Origin: Amphiduros pacificus
Lineage: Eukaryota > Annelida > Polychaeta > Phyllodocida > Hesionidae
Assembly (NCBI GenBank): GCA_949316495.1
Contig: OX439000.1
Coordinates: 66,327,070 to 66,391,069, forward strand
Direction of reading: 5' to 3'
Length of the DNA stretch: 64,000 bases
In this document: positions 37,288 to 49,900 of the stretch, piece after piece
How positions within the stretch are numbered: the first letter of the stretch is position 1
How the letters are laid out: each line of letters begins with the position of its first letter
The notes under the pieces: generated by a model
Told to the model about the DNA's origin: nothing
The model's database searches: none
What the model saw: the letters and a program-made list of their open reading frames with translations, nothing else
Program-made: the position numbers and the translations under genes

Positions 37288-39277
37288 TGTCAACATTTTG
37301 AGAATATCAGCCCTTATATCAGTGTCAACATTTTGAGAATATCAGCCCTTATATCAGTGTCACCATGTTGAGAATATCAGCCCTTATATCAGTGTCAACA
37401 TATTATATATCAGCCCTTATATCAGTGTCAACATTTTGAGAATATCAGCCCTTATATCAGTGTCAACATATTATATATCAGCCCTTATATCAGTGTCAAC
37501 ATGTTGAGAATATCAGCCCTTATATCAGTGTCACCATGTTGAAAATATCAGCCCTTGTATCAGTGTCAAAATTTTGAGATATATCAGCCCTTATATCAGT
37601 GTCACCATGTTGAGAATATCAGCCCTTATATCAGTGTCACCATGTTGAGAATATCAGCCCTTATATCAGTGTCAACATTTTGAGAATATCAGCCCTTATA
37701 TCAGTGTCACCATGTTGAGAATATCAGCCCTTATATCAGTGTCAACATTTTGAGAATATCAGCCCTTATATCAGTGTCAACATGTTGAGATATATCAGCC
37801 CTTATATCAGTGTCAACATGTTGAGAATATCAGCCCTTATATCAGTGTCAACATGTTGAGATATATCAGCCCTTATATCAGTGTCACCATGTTGAGAATA
37901 TCAGCCCTTATATCAGTGTCAACATATTATATATCAGCCCTTATATCAGTGTCAACATTTTGAGAATATCAGCCCTTATATCAGTGTCAACATATTATAT
38001 ATCAGCCCTTATATCAGTGTCAACATGTTGAGAATATCAGCCCTTATATCAGTGTCACCATGTTGAAAATATCAGCCCTTGTATCAGTGTCAAAATTTTG
38101 AGATATATCAGCCCTTATATCAGTGTCACCATGTTGAGAATATCAGCCCTTATATCAGTGTCACCATGTTGAGAATATCAGCCCTTATATCAGTGTCAAC
38201 ATTTTGAGAATATCAGCCCTTATATCAGTGTCAACATGTTGAGATATATCAGCCCTTATATCAGTGTCAACATGTTGAGAATATCAGCCCTTATATCAGT
38301 GTCAACATGTTGAGATATATCAGCCCTTATATCAGTGTCACCATGTTGAGATATATCAGCCCTTATATCAGTGTCAACATATTATATATCAGTCCTTATA
38401 TCAGTGTCAACATGTTGAGAATATCAGCCCTTATATCAGTGTCAACATGTTGAGATATATCAGCCCTTATATCAGTGTCAACATGTTGAGAATATCAGCC
38501 CTTATATCAGTGTCAACATGTTGAGATATATCAGCCCTTATATCAGTGTCAACATGTTGAGAATATCAGCCCTTATATCAGTGTCACCATGTTGAGAATA
38601 TCAGCCCTTATATCAGGGTCAACATTTTGAGAATATCAGTCCTTATATCAGTGTCAACATGTTGAGAATATCAGCCCTTATATCAGTGTCAACATGTTGA
38701 GATATATCAGCCCTTATATCAGTGTCAACATGTTGAGATATATCAGCCCTTATATCAGTGTCAACATGTTGAGACCGACCCCACTAGCATAGTTGGTAGA
38801 GTGTAGGATCTGTGCCTTTGTTGGTTAAAATTAGTGGAGGACGGGAGGTGGTGGGTTCAACTCCCACTGCCGGCAGTGTTACTTTCACACTGGGTAAAAG
38901 GCTTGAAAGTCGACCTGATATGGCCATAGTTGCTGAAAGGGTCGTAAAAACACCATTTCACATTTACATTTTCAACATGTTGAGAATATCAGCCCTTGTA
39001 TCAGTGTCAACATGTTGAGATATATCAGCCCTTATATCAGTGTCAACATGTTGAGAATATCAGCCCTTATATCAGTGTCAACATGTTGAGATATATCAGC
39101 CCTTATATCAGTGTCACCATGTTGAGATATATCAGCCCTTATATCAGTGTCAACATGTTGAGAATATCAGCCCTTATATCAGTGTCAACATGTTGAGATA
39201 TATCAGCCCTTATATCAGTGTCAACATGTTGAGAATATCAGCCCTTATATCAGTGTCAACATATTATATATCAGCCC
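37288..39277. repeat. 35/36-bp tandem repeat (array G)
   Basis: About 50 copies of a unit with TCAACATGTTGAGAATATC then AGCCCTTATATCAGTG (35 bp). The variant GAGATATATC gives 36 bp, and AACATATTATATATC gives a shorter unit. TCAACATGTTGA is a perfect 12-bp palindrome. A block containing the rare variants GAAAATATC, CCCTTGTATC and TCAAAATTTTGAG occurs at about 37396-37800 and again 524 bp downstream, so part of the array was duplicated as a block. The array is interrupted once, by the SINE at 38775-38971. The last unit decays at ATCAGCCCTAATTTCAG. Confidence 0.96.
38775..38971 (+). mobile_element. tRNA-derived SINE inserted in array G
   Basis: A 197-bp insert interrupts array G. It carries a tRNA-type internal RNA polymerase III promoter: A box TAGCATAGTTGG at 38785-38796 and B box GGTTCAACTCC at 38854-38864. 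The two boxes are 57 bp apart, somewhat longer than in most tRNAs. A non-tRNA body follows, ending near CATTTACATT. The sequence TCAACATGTTGAGA stands on both sides (38761-38774 and 38972-38985), as a 14-bp target-site duplication would. The same sequence is part of the array unit, but the array phase is interrupted exactly as insertion with duplication predicts. SINEs are non-coding and depend on a LINE for movement. The family was not assigned. Confidence 0.85.
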
Positions 39278-41977
39278 TAATTTCAGCATCAGTTTTAAAC
39301 TACATAGAATCAGAGACCTAATTCAACCCAGCATAACCTTTCAAGAAAAAAATATTCATGGTAGTAATGTTTTTTCAAAAAGATATATAATCTTAAAGCA
39401 AGTTGAGGGTGGAGTAACTTTAGGTTGGGGAAGTGGGAAAAAAGTCTATAATTGAATTGTGCAAGCCTCAGCATTCTAAATATCCCCATCTCAAAGAAAT
39501 GAGGTCCATAGTTCATGGTGGTTGATAGATTTTGTCTCCTCTTTCTCCATTATCTTGGGCAATAACAATTTTAACCCAGTGGCACCATGTGTGGTGGTGA
39601 GGGGTTCTCCCACTCTCTTGTTTGGATTAGAAGCATTTCATATTGTTCATCACCAGCAAGCTGCAGTATGGGAGTCCACCATCTGCCCCACCCTCTCACA
39701 ACACCTTGTATAAATAAAATATATTCCTGGAAAAAAACCATTAATGTTGTACATGTCTTAGATCATACTAATTCAAACTTGTATGAAACTTTTTTCAAGA
39801 AAACACTCAACATCACATTTTGCAGCAAATCTACTTCTGAATCAGCATTTGTAGTTGATTCCAAAAGCAGTCAATTACAAAACATACCACAAATAATCTA
39901 GATATCAGCACTACCTTTCCTGCAACAAATACAAATTTTTTCTACCATTTGTTGAAGCCTTGCATATTTGGAGTTAAATGCTGGATTGATTTTTCTGATT
40001 GTTCTGGAAAATAATTGAATTTGCCCTTACTTAAATCACAGCCAAATATCATATAGAAACGAGTCTATGGCCTTGACCTTTGACAAAACTAAACAATAAT
40101 AGCATGACAATTTTATCACATGTTGTGTGCAAAATAGGAGAGAATTGGCCCTGTGTTAAAGGCACCCCCTTGATAAACATCTCTAAGTTAGTTTAACTTC
40201 ATTTCTTTTCAATCATTTTTCTTCAATTGGCAAAGTTGTTGCCAAGTTTTGAACTCTAAAATAAGTTCTTTATGTCATGGACACTGCATTTTCCATGTTT
40301 ACGCTATGGGACAAAAATAAAACTCAGATAGCTTTTAACTCATTTGTCAGCATTTTTTCTGATGATGTTCAGTTTGTTGACATATATTCAGACATATATA
40401 AATGACTGGGAGAAGTATCAGGTATTTAATGTTGAAACAAGATGAAACAATAGGAACACAATGGGATATATGAAAACATAATAAGTGGTGCTGTTTTTGG
40501 AAATAAAACTTGCTATATGTGTAATAGGCACCGGAGGATGAGTAGATTCATCTTCACAAGTTATGTACGAATAGTTTGCCATGTTTACCACTTTTTCTCT
40601 GTCAGGCCTTTGACAAGTGCTACAGCAACATCTCACATTCCGTCTGATGTTTCCCCATATCCTGCAAACGCCTGCTATAAAGCCTCTCTCAGTTTTCCTG
40701 TTGTAATAAGCCTTAACTTAATACAAGAAATACTATACATCGCTGTAGAGTCATTCTCTGTACATCTGCAATCAGATAGTCCAATATGTGGCAGCATCAA
40801 ACGTTGTCATCATTTCTTTCTCTTTCCTTCTTCATATTTCAATATATTTTAGTTGCAATGCTCTAGCAATAAAAACATGTCCATTTCTGCCCCCTTGTCA
40901 CAGTATTACTCACCTGATAAGTAGTTCTCACTATTATATTACAATAATAACAGGAGATCATTTACTCTGGATTAGTATTAATTATAGCAGGACAAATTGG
41001 AACAATTTTGTCGAACCCAGTCTATATAAAAGTAATTCCAAACCTCTCATGCAGAAACAAATATTCACAAATACAACTTTTTCGTCTTCAATAATTAATC
41101 TGCAACCATTGAGTTTTTAATTCTTCATCTACAGTTTCAATTTGAGACAAATTTCTGATCTTGTCACTGCAACTGTATGACTTTTCACAAATCCCACATA
41201 CCATGTCACCTGACTGGTGAAATCTTAGCCTATGTATCAGCCAAGGTACATTTATATTAAATCTACTTATCTGACAGACAACGTGACAAGTCCTGCTGAG
41301 ACATACACAGTGGTAAGGCAAAGATTGTATTCACAACACTCTTCTAATGTAGAAGTTTAATATCACTGACAATAGTGCAAACATTTACTGGAAATGCCTG
41401 CAAATTGCTTCATAAATGATCATTTGAAGTACTCCCACAACTTTGAGGGCTGAGAAAAGTCAATGTAATAAAAATAATGCAGTCAACCACAAAACAGCTT
41501 AATGTCCAGAAGAATAGTGAATATTTGATCAAGCATTTAGAGTGTTGCATTTTATTGGAGGAAAGGAGGTGGCGGTGATTGTGAAAACTGAAGTTTTGTC
41601 ATAGGTTTGTATGTCCATTGCTTATGTGTTTCCATTACATAACAACAATCTCACCAGCCAACAGAGAACCAGCAGTGCATATTGAAGAGAAAAAACACAA
41701 AGAAAATGTCCTTTGACAATCAAAGAGGAGCTTTTGTTGCCCTGGTAATGGCTCCAGGCATTTGTGTTTCCAGACAAGTTTAAAATTCGAGGCTTTTACA
41801 CAGCAGACGTCTGGAGACAATGATTTTAGGCAGTCAACATGGCTAAAAACTTTGCCAATTGCCTATTCCTAACTAATATTTCTCTGAATAACTCAAAATG
41901 CCATAACCATGTATCTGTTTAGCAAAGTAACTAAAACACAATACAAATGTCCTTAAAGATTATCACGCATATATTAT
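39278..41977. other. Gene-free AT-rich stretch
   Basis: Open frames reach 111 codons (40517-40852) but show no recognisable domain, and opposite-strand frames overlap them. No splice-flanked exon, RNA gene or element was supported. Confidence 0.45.
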
Positions 41978-42120
41978 ACAAATATGGACCTGGGTGGAGT
42001 GCAATATGACTTTTTATGGACCTTCGGAAAGTTATATTGCACTCGGCTGTGCCTCGTGCAATATAACTTTCCGAAGGTCCATAAAAAGTCATATTGCACT
42101 CCACCCAGGTCCATATTTGT
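41978..42120. repeat. Perfect inverted repeat, 65-bp arms
   Basis: The left arm 41978-42042 and right arm 42056-42120 are exact reverse complements over 65 bp, separated by 13 bases (TCGGCTGTGCCTC) that themselves hold GGC-TGT-GCC. Inside each arm, GAGTGCAATAT and ATATTGCACTC form a further inverted pair, and TATGGACCT occurs twice. A transcript of either strand would fold into a near-perfect hairpin, a potential small-RNA precursor. Alternatively this is a foldback or MITE-type element. Exact arm identity indicates recent formation or ongoing correction. Confidence 0.93.
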
Positions 42121-42427
42121 TTTATTCTATGATCACTGTGTTAATTACTGCCATTGTTGGTTTAATTCTAAAAGTGAGAACTGAAAGGGACGAGTTTGTC
42201 TATCAACTTGATTGCTGTCGTCTGCTTCCCAGTCTGCAGGTCACTCAGAGCAAGCTGGTGACGTCATTATAGGGCTTCCCCAACATAGGGCTTCCCCAAC
42301 ATCAGTGCAGTGGAAAGTATATTGACGTGCAATATAATGCATCTGGTCAATAAAACAATTTAGAGAAGCTCATGTGACCAGGAATTGACCAATCACAGCA
42401 CAGAATACACAGTGATCATAGAATAAA
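42121..42427. mobile_element. 307-bp segment bounded by 21-bp inverted repeats
   Basis: 42121-42141 and 42407-42427 are exact reverse complements over 21 bp (TATTCTATGATCACTGTG core). The left one begins directly after the perfect 65-bp hairpin. The interior is non-coding and includes GTGCAATATAA (42328-42338), the motif also present in the hairpin arms, and an exact 16-bp tandem duplication at 42269-42300. It fits a MITE-like or foldback element, and the shared GTGCAATAT motif suggests that hairpin and segment are one composite element of 41978-42427. No clear target duplication was found. Confidence 0.55.
42269..42300. repeat. 16-bp unit, two tandem copies
   Basis: ATAGGGCTTCCCCAAC occurs twice without a change, inside the 307-bp inverted-repeat-bounded segment. 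Confidence 0.95.
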
Positions 42428-43739
42428 TATATATATTGAAATAAACACATTTCATAAAGTGATGTACCGGTACCCTCCAGATCAGGACTTGTCATCAGTC
42501 CCTGCTGCCAAAGACAAAAAGGTGTGCAAGGGAATGAAAACAAGTCATGACTATTTATAAAAATATAGCTGAAAAATGATTAGTGATTGAATAAATGACT
42601 ATTCAAACAGATTCTTATTGGTAAGTGTCCCAGTCAGCTAGCTGATTACAGGTTGTGAAATGAGGCTGGTAAATTCTGATTGTGTGATATTTTGGTGGGT
42701 ATGACTCACATGCATGACTGGAAATGGTGTTCCAGACTTTGAGTGTCAAAAAATGGCAATGACCACAGGGGTAGTGAGATCTACCAATGTAATACAGAGT
42801 AAATGTGATTTGGTTGGCAATTTAATTCTTGGGTTTAGACAAAACCATAACCTCTAATTAATGACTGCCACACTGAATCCTGTGTGATTAACACTGAAAA
42901 TATCTCCAGATGTGAATAAAAGACTTATGACTTAGAAACGTGTTATCACATTATAATGTACAACAAAATTCTTTGGAAGAAAAACACAATTCCTTTGGGT
43001 ATTCCATCAGACACATATATAAAGGTCCTCAAAATAAGCTAGTATTGTGCTGGATGGAAAAAAGTTCTAAGCCTTTCAATTTGATATGCATTAAATCCTA
43101 TACAAAAAGGATGTTGTGATCTGAAATGATGATATAGGATAGGATTTAAGATTCCTGAAAAATGTGAGACCTTGTGTTCAGGGACTACAAAGGAGAAAAT
43201 CCTTTGAAATAGTTTCCATTTCCATACTGAGTTTTTTCCTTGAAGTCTGAAGTCTGGAGGTGCAATATATGGATTCGCTCATTATGTATGAGCAGATTTC
43301 AATTTAAAGATTGAAAACAACACGAAGGCCTCATGTTGAATAATTCATAACATGAATAGCCAGTATCACGTGTCTCTGTTTTTCAAATACGTTTATTAGA
43401 AAAAGTGAGCTATGTTAATAGCTTATACCTTATGATTTATTTTATTTTATCCTAAATTTGCTGCACACTGAATTGAAAATTTATCTTTAATTCTATTTTT
43501 TATCTATTATAGTCTTTAGAATATTAACTTCTATCTGAAATATCTTTTTAATACAAATATAGCTAGTAGAATTTGGAGGTCTAGAATATGGACTAAAATA
43601 AGAAAATAAGGAATCAATCATTTCGTTAATGTTACCACATTAACAATTAACTTGTGACAACATACGAAATGACAAATTAAAAAACATAAAAGAAAAATGA
43701 CCAGGAAGAAACAACCAACTCAAGTATGATATAAAGACA
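42428..43739. other. Gene-free AT-rich stretch
   Basis: About 1.3 kb. A small hairpin (GCTCAT-TATGT-ATGAGC, about 43275) and a run of TA follow the preceding element. No coding or RNA feature was recognised. Confidence 0.5.
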
Positions 43740-43878
43740 AGAGCATAGGTTTGCGCAGTGTCCATGGAGACAGGAAATCATTCAATGATTAAGGAGGACT
43801 GATCTTTCACCTGAGACCCTTCCACCTGAACCAAGCATTGAGATGAGTCCCCTTGGACACTGCACAAACCCATGCTCT
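43740..43878. mobile_element. Short hairpin/MITE-like element, 139 bp
   Basis: The left end 43740-43767 and the reverse complement of the right end 43851-43878 match at 25 of 28 positions (AGAGCAT, GGTTTG and GCAGTGTCCA cores). The interior also pairs in part: TCATTCAATGATT against the complement of AAGCATTGAGATGA. The whole segment could fold as one long imperfect hairpin. It resembles a small MITE, and the fold could also serve as a microRNA-like precursor. Open frames that cross it on both strands are probably by-products of the symmetry. Confidence 0.6.
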
Positions 43879-45720
43879 TTTTCTATTATTGCCTATATCA
43901 AAAAGAAACACAACTGTCAACAATCTAAAACTAGACAATAATACTTCAAATATACATGGAAAAATGACCAAATTATATGTTAACATGACAGCTCTTTCAA
44001 GTGTTCTAAGTTTCTTCGACCCAAACAATTCAATGTTAAGACTTGAGATATCATATCCAAACAGGTGCACACAAACACAAAGAGGAACACAGCAATAAAT
44101 CTGAGATGTAAGTAAATTCAAGGCTGATGAGATAATCACAACTTCTCCACAATAATAAGCCTACACATACACAATCATGTCTAGAAATGTCAATTTGCTC
44201 ATCTGGGAATCAAGCTGAGATATACAGCTTTGTGCTCACATGCTTTCACCAGATCTTCAGACTTTATGTCTCGACTGCTGTTATAATATCAGGTCTATAT
44301 CCATAGGAGGTTCTCCTAAGAAGGTGACGTAAAAACAAGAATCAAAGCAAATGTGAACAGAATTTGGACCTCTTTGTGCACTAGGGTCAGACAAGTCCTG
44401 GAGATGTGACCTACTATTGTGTCCATGCAGATTCACTTTTCTCGCTGGCAAGTGACATTGAATGGGGTGCAGTTAAAAATATCAATAATTTATTGAAAGT
44501 TGATTGAGCTAAAACACTGTGATGGTGTCATTTTATGACAAATTATCGCATTTATAACAGATATTTTTCAAAAATATAAATTTAACTGAATTCCTTTTGT
44601 TTGCCACATGTAGTTACATTAGCATAATGGACTACACCGCATTATGCAGGTCATATAAGTCAAGGGTTTTGTCCATTTAGAATATGATCACAATATTCAT
44701 AAAGAGTGTTGCTTATGTGTCATCAACATACATTTTTGACAGAAACAGATAGAAAATCCTCATTTCAGTGTCCATCTTGTTGGTGGAAAGCACTCTACCA
44801 GAATTGCCTTCACTGTCAATGTAGGCTTTCCTGCTACCCACGCCCTCTCCAATAACCGGCTAAAATCTAATAACCCCTGCATCATTATTTATAGTCAGAT
44901 TGATACTTACCACCATATCCTATACTACTAAAGTGTTTGCCATACTTCTGAGATCAATAGTTGCCACTTTTATTCTTGAAAATAGGTTTTGACAAAAGGT
45001 ATTGCAGCTAAAGTGTAGCATAACACAGCAGTGGTTTTTTGTTAACTTTTACAGTTTCATCTTTCAAAAAAGTTGTAAACATATGATAAATGCTATAAAA
45101 ATGCCAAAAGATAGTTCTATATATATGAGATCACATAGACTCATATTTGGGCATTAAACCCTGAAAGCTCAAAGGTTGTTGTTATAACTTCAAAAATGTA
45201 TACATATGGAGGCAGTAATATAACACAGGTATGCAATATCCATTTCTTGTTGAATAAGAAATTTACCACTTCTATTTTACCTCTCCAAAACTAAACCTAG
45301 AAACCTTAATCATGTTAATAGAAAAAAACATATCTTTAACAATCTGCTCAAGACAATATTAATGGAGATATAAAGAAGATAACATAAAAACAGCACTATT
45401 CTTATATTATGATAATTGTATAATATATAAACCTTTTTACTTACTCACTTTCTCATTTTCATTTGAGACTTACCTACAAAAAATCAAAACATATTTGTTT
45501 TATTAAAAATGTTTTGTTTGACAAATACATAGCAAGCAATCAGTACAAAACAAACTTTCTTGACATTATATATTCTCATTTGTAACAAAAACATAACCGC
45601 CTGGGTTGATAGCTCTGCTGAATTGAATTAAACCACATGAACTGAGATAAAGTGCAACTAGCAAACAGGTTATGGTTTTCTAGGTCAGGATAACTTCTGC
45701 AGTGATATGGGGGACATTTT
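43879..45720. other. Gene-free AT-rich stretch
   Basis: No open frame, splice-flanked exon, tRNA-like box or strong inverted repeat was supported in this 1.8 kb. Confidence 0.5.
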
Positions 45721-45734
45721 CTGTCAATCTGTCC

Positions 45735-46160
45735 TTCAACTTTGATCTTCTCCTCTGAAACTACTGGATGGAGATATTTGTGATTTTTTCAAAAATGTAA
45801 TAGCTAATAATAAGTTGTCAAGGAGGCTGTTATTTTGAATAACATACAAATATTAAACAAAATGAATATAACGAGTTGGGGCCAAATTGATATGTAACAT
45901 GCATTTTGATTGGTCAAAATTATCATCTGCTCAAGTCTGCTGTTGAAAAGGATTTAAATGATCATTTATGAAGCATTTTCCAAAAATGTTCACTCACATT
46001 ACAAAAAAAGGAATGATCAGCATAGCTCTAAGGCCAATGGCCTATGTTTATGGAATTTAAAGGTTGTGAAATGTTGCATGAACACAAATTTTGAATTCAA
46101 GGTCACTGTGTCAAGGTCAAAGGTTAAGAAGTCAGCAAAGCTAAAAATGAGGTAACTTTT
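45735..46160. repeat. Probable old interspersed repeat
   Basis: Phrases such as CTCTGAAACTACTGGATGG (about 45754) and CAAGGTCACTGTGTCAAGG (about 46099) belong to a style of low-copy dispersed repeats that I associate with molluscs and other marine invertebrates. This is recognition by style only, since no second copy lies in the window. A short frame 45958-46155 is not convincing as a gene. Confidence 0.3.
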
Positions 46161-46941
46161 ACCTGAGGAAACGGTTAAAACGGTAAAAATATGACATGAT
46201 CATCAACAACAAAATTATTTATGTAAAAGGACCACATTCTGATTTTGTATGACTTAATATTGACTTTCATTAAATTTGAGCCTAGACATATAGAAGATTA
46301 TCCTTCCAATTAGTAGAAAGGAAACATGGAAATGAGGAGCCCCTCTGAGATTTGCAATAACAGGCACGATTGCACATAAATGCTATAAATTTTTAGCGTT
46401 TATTCCTAATGGATATTTTTTATATCTACTTGAATGTGATGACAACTATCAAACAAGTATAGTGTTTCATGGCTATCATGCCAAATGAAGCAGGCTTGCT
46501 AAGGTAGTTATCTCATTAAATTCAACTTATTTGAAATGGGACACCGCAGTATCTTCAGTCCTTGTGACCCAATGCAAATAAAAAAATCAAAATGCTAAGA
46601 TCATATTTGTGCAATGCATTATAAATCCAAACATATTAGGAAATAGACACCATTTCAGGTTCAGTACTTGGCAATTAATATCAAAAATATCCTATGACAG
46701 AAATTGACAAGGAATATCAACTTCCAAAATAAAAATTCACAAGATATGAGAGATTTCATTTCTGTGATCTTTGGTAATGCTTTACAAAACAAATGTCAAC
46801 TTACAAAACTTACTTTTTAATTTGTTTCTTTCAAAATATTAAAGCCACTTATAACAAACTAATATCAAATATTTTTGTTCACATATTTATTTTATACCAT
46901 GATACTGAATCGGCAACCAGAGTACAGCACCTTGGCAGTGT
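46161..46941. other. AT-rich flank of the 55-bp satellite
   Basis: Unique AT-rich sequence with no open frame of note. It ends in TTGGCAGTG just before the first recognisable unit of array H. Confidence 0.5.
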
Positions 46942-49900
46942 TTTTCTCACTAGATAGGACCCTACAATATGCTGTCCCTGAGTAGGGACCTCTGTCTTAA
47001 CTCACTAGATAGGACCCTACAATATGCTGTCCCAGAGTAGGGACCTCTGTCTTAACTCATTAGATAGGACCATACAATATGCTGTCCCTGAGTAGGGACC
47101 TCTGTCTTCTCTCACTAGGTAGGACCCTACAATATGCTGTCCCTGAGTAGGGACCTCTGTCTTCTCTCACTAGGTAGGACCCTACAATATGCTGTCCCTG
47201 AGTAGGGACCTCTGTCTTAACTCATTAGGTAGGACCCTACAATATGCTGTCCCGGAGTAGGGACCTCTGTCTTCTCTCACTAGGTAGGACCCTATGATGT
47301 GCTGTCCCTGAGTAGGGACCTCTGTCTTCTCTCACTTGGTAGGACCATACAATATGCTGTCCCTGAGTAGGGACCTCTGTCGTCTCTCACTAGGTAGGAC
47401 CCTACAATGTGCTGTCCCTGAGTAGGGACCTCTGTCGTCTCTCACTAGGTAGGACCCTACAATATGCTGTCCCGGAGTAGGGACCTCTGTCTTCTCTCAC
47501 TAGGTAGGACCCTATGATGTGCTGTCCCTGAGTAGGGACCTCTGTCTTCTCTCACTAGGTAGGACCATACAATATGCTGTCCCTGAGTAGGGACCTCTGT
47601 CGTCTCTCACTAGGTAGGACCCTACAATATGCTGTCCCGGAGTAGGGACCTCTGTCTTCTCTCACTAGGTAGGACCCTATGATGTGCTGTCCCTGAGTAG
47701 GGACCTCTGTCTTCTCTCACTAGGTAGGACCCTACAATATGCTGTCCCTGAGTAGGGACCTCTGTCGTCTCTCACTAGGTAGGACCCTACAATATGCTGT
47801 CCCGGAGTAGGGACCTCTGTCTTCTCTCACTAGGTAGGACCCTATGATGTGCTGTCCCTGAGTAGGGACCTCTGTCTTCTCTCACTAGGTAGGACCCTAC
47901 AATATGCTGTCCCTGAGTAGGGACCTCTGTCTTCTCTCACTAGGTAGGACCATACAATATGCTGTCCCGGAGTAGGGACCTCTGTCGTCTCTCACTAGGT
48001 AGGACCCTACAATGTGCTGTCCCTGAGTAGGGACCTCTGTCTTCTCTCACTAGGTAGGACCCTACAATGTGCTGTCCCTGAGTAGGGACCTCTGTCTTCT
48101 CTCACTAGGTAGGACCCTACAATGTGCTGTCCCTGAGTAGGGACCTCTGTCTTCTCTCACTAGGTAGGACCCTACAATATGCTGTCCCTGAGTAGGGACC
48201 TCGGTCTTCTCTCACTAGGTAGGACCCTACAATATGCTGTCCCAGAGTAGGGACCTCTGTCTTCTCTCACTAGGTAGGACCCTACAATGTGCTGTCCCTG
48301 AGTAGGGACCTCTGTCTTCTCTCACTAGGTAGGACCCTATGATGTGCTGTCCCTGAGTAGGGACCTCTGTCTTCTCTCACTAGGTAGGACCCTACAATAT
48401 GCTGTCCCTGAGTAGGGACCTCTGTCTTCTCTCACTAGGTAGGACCATACAATATGCTGTCCCGGAGTAGGGACCTCTGTCGTCTCTCACTAGGTAGGAC
48501 CCTACAATATGCTGTCCCTGAGTAGGGACCTCTGTCTTCTCTCACTAGGTAGGACCATACAATATGCTGTCCCTGAGTAGGGACCTCTGTCTTCTCTCAC
48601 TAGGTAGGACCCTACAATGTGCTGTCCCTGAGTAGGGACCTCTGTCTTCTCTCACTAGGTAGGACCCTACAATGTGCTGTCCCTGAGTAGGGACCTCTGT
48701 CTTCTCTCACTAGGTAGGACCCTACAATATGCTGTCCCTGAGTAGGGACCTCGGTCTTCTCTCACTAGGTAGGACCCTACAATATGCTGTCCCAGAGTAG
48801 GGACCTCTGTCTTCTCTCACTAGATAGGACCCTACAATGTGCTGTCCCTGAGTAGGGACCTCTGTCTTCTCTCACTAGGTAGGACCCTACAATATGCTGT
48901 CCCTGAGTAGGGACCTCTGTCTTCTCTCACTAGGTAGGACCCTACAATATGCTGTCCCTGAGTAGGGACCTCTGTCTTCTCTCACTAGGTAGGACCCTAC
49001 AATATGCTGTCCCAGAGTAGGGACCTCTGTCTTCTCTCACTAGGTAGGACCCTACAATATGCTGTCCCTGAGTAGGGACCTCTGTCTTCTCTCACTAGGT
49101 AGGACCCTACAATATTCTGTCCCTGAGTAGGGACCTCTGTCTTCTCTCACTAGGTAGGACCCTACAATATGCTGTCCCTGAGTAGGGACCTCTGTCTTCT
49201 CTCACTAGGTAGGACCCTACAATATTCTGTCCCTGAGTAGGGACCTCTGTCTTCTCTCACTAGGTAGGACCCTACAATATGCTGTCCCTGAGTAGGGACC
49301 TCTGTCTTCTCTCACTAGGTAGGACCCTACAATATTCTGTCCCTGAGTAGGGACCTCTGTCTTCTCTCACTAGGTAGGACCCTACAATATGCTGTCCCTG
49401 AGTAGGGACCTCTGTCTTCTCTCACTAGGTAGGACCCTACAATATTCTGTCCCGGAGTAGGGACCTCTGTCTTCTCTCACTAGGTAGGACCCTACAATAT
49501 GCTGTCCCTGAGTAGGGACCTCTGTCTTCTCTCACTAGGTAGGACCCTACAATATGCTGTCCCTGAGTAGGGACCTCTGTCTTCTCTCACTAGGTAGGAC
49601 CCTACAATATGCTGTCCCAGAGTAGGGACCTCTGTCTTCTCTCACTAGGTAGGACCCTACAATATGCTGTCCCTGAGTAGGGACCTCTGTCTTCTCTCAC
49701 TAGGTAGGACCCTACAATATTCTGTCCCTGAGTAGGGACCTCTGTCTTCTCTCACTAGGTAGGACCCTACAATGTGCTGTCCCTGAGTAGGGACCTCTGT
49801 CTTCTCTCACTAGGTAGGACCCTACAATGTGCTGTCCCTGAGTAGGGACCTCTGTCTTCTCTCACTAGGTAGGACCCTACAATATGCTGTCCCTGAGTAG

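Noticed and set aside
38775-38865. A functional tRNA gene
   Set aside because: A and B boxes are present, but the A-to-B distance is long, no cloverleaf with a sound acceptor stem and anticodon arm can be drawn, and flanking target duplications mark it as a SINE.
40517-40852. A 111-codon forward frame
   Set aside because: Ordinary composition with no domain or signal peptide, and an overlapping minus frame over part of it. Not distinguishable from chance.
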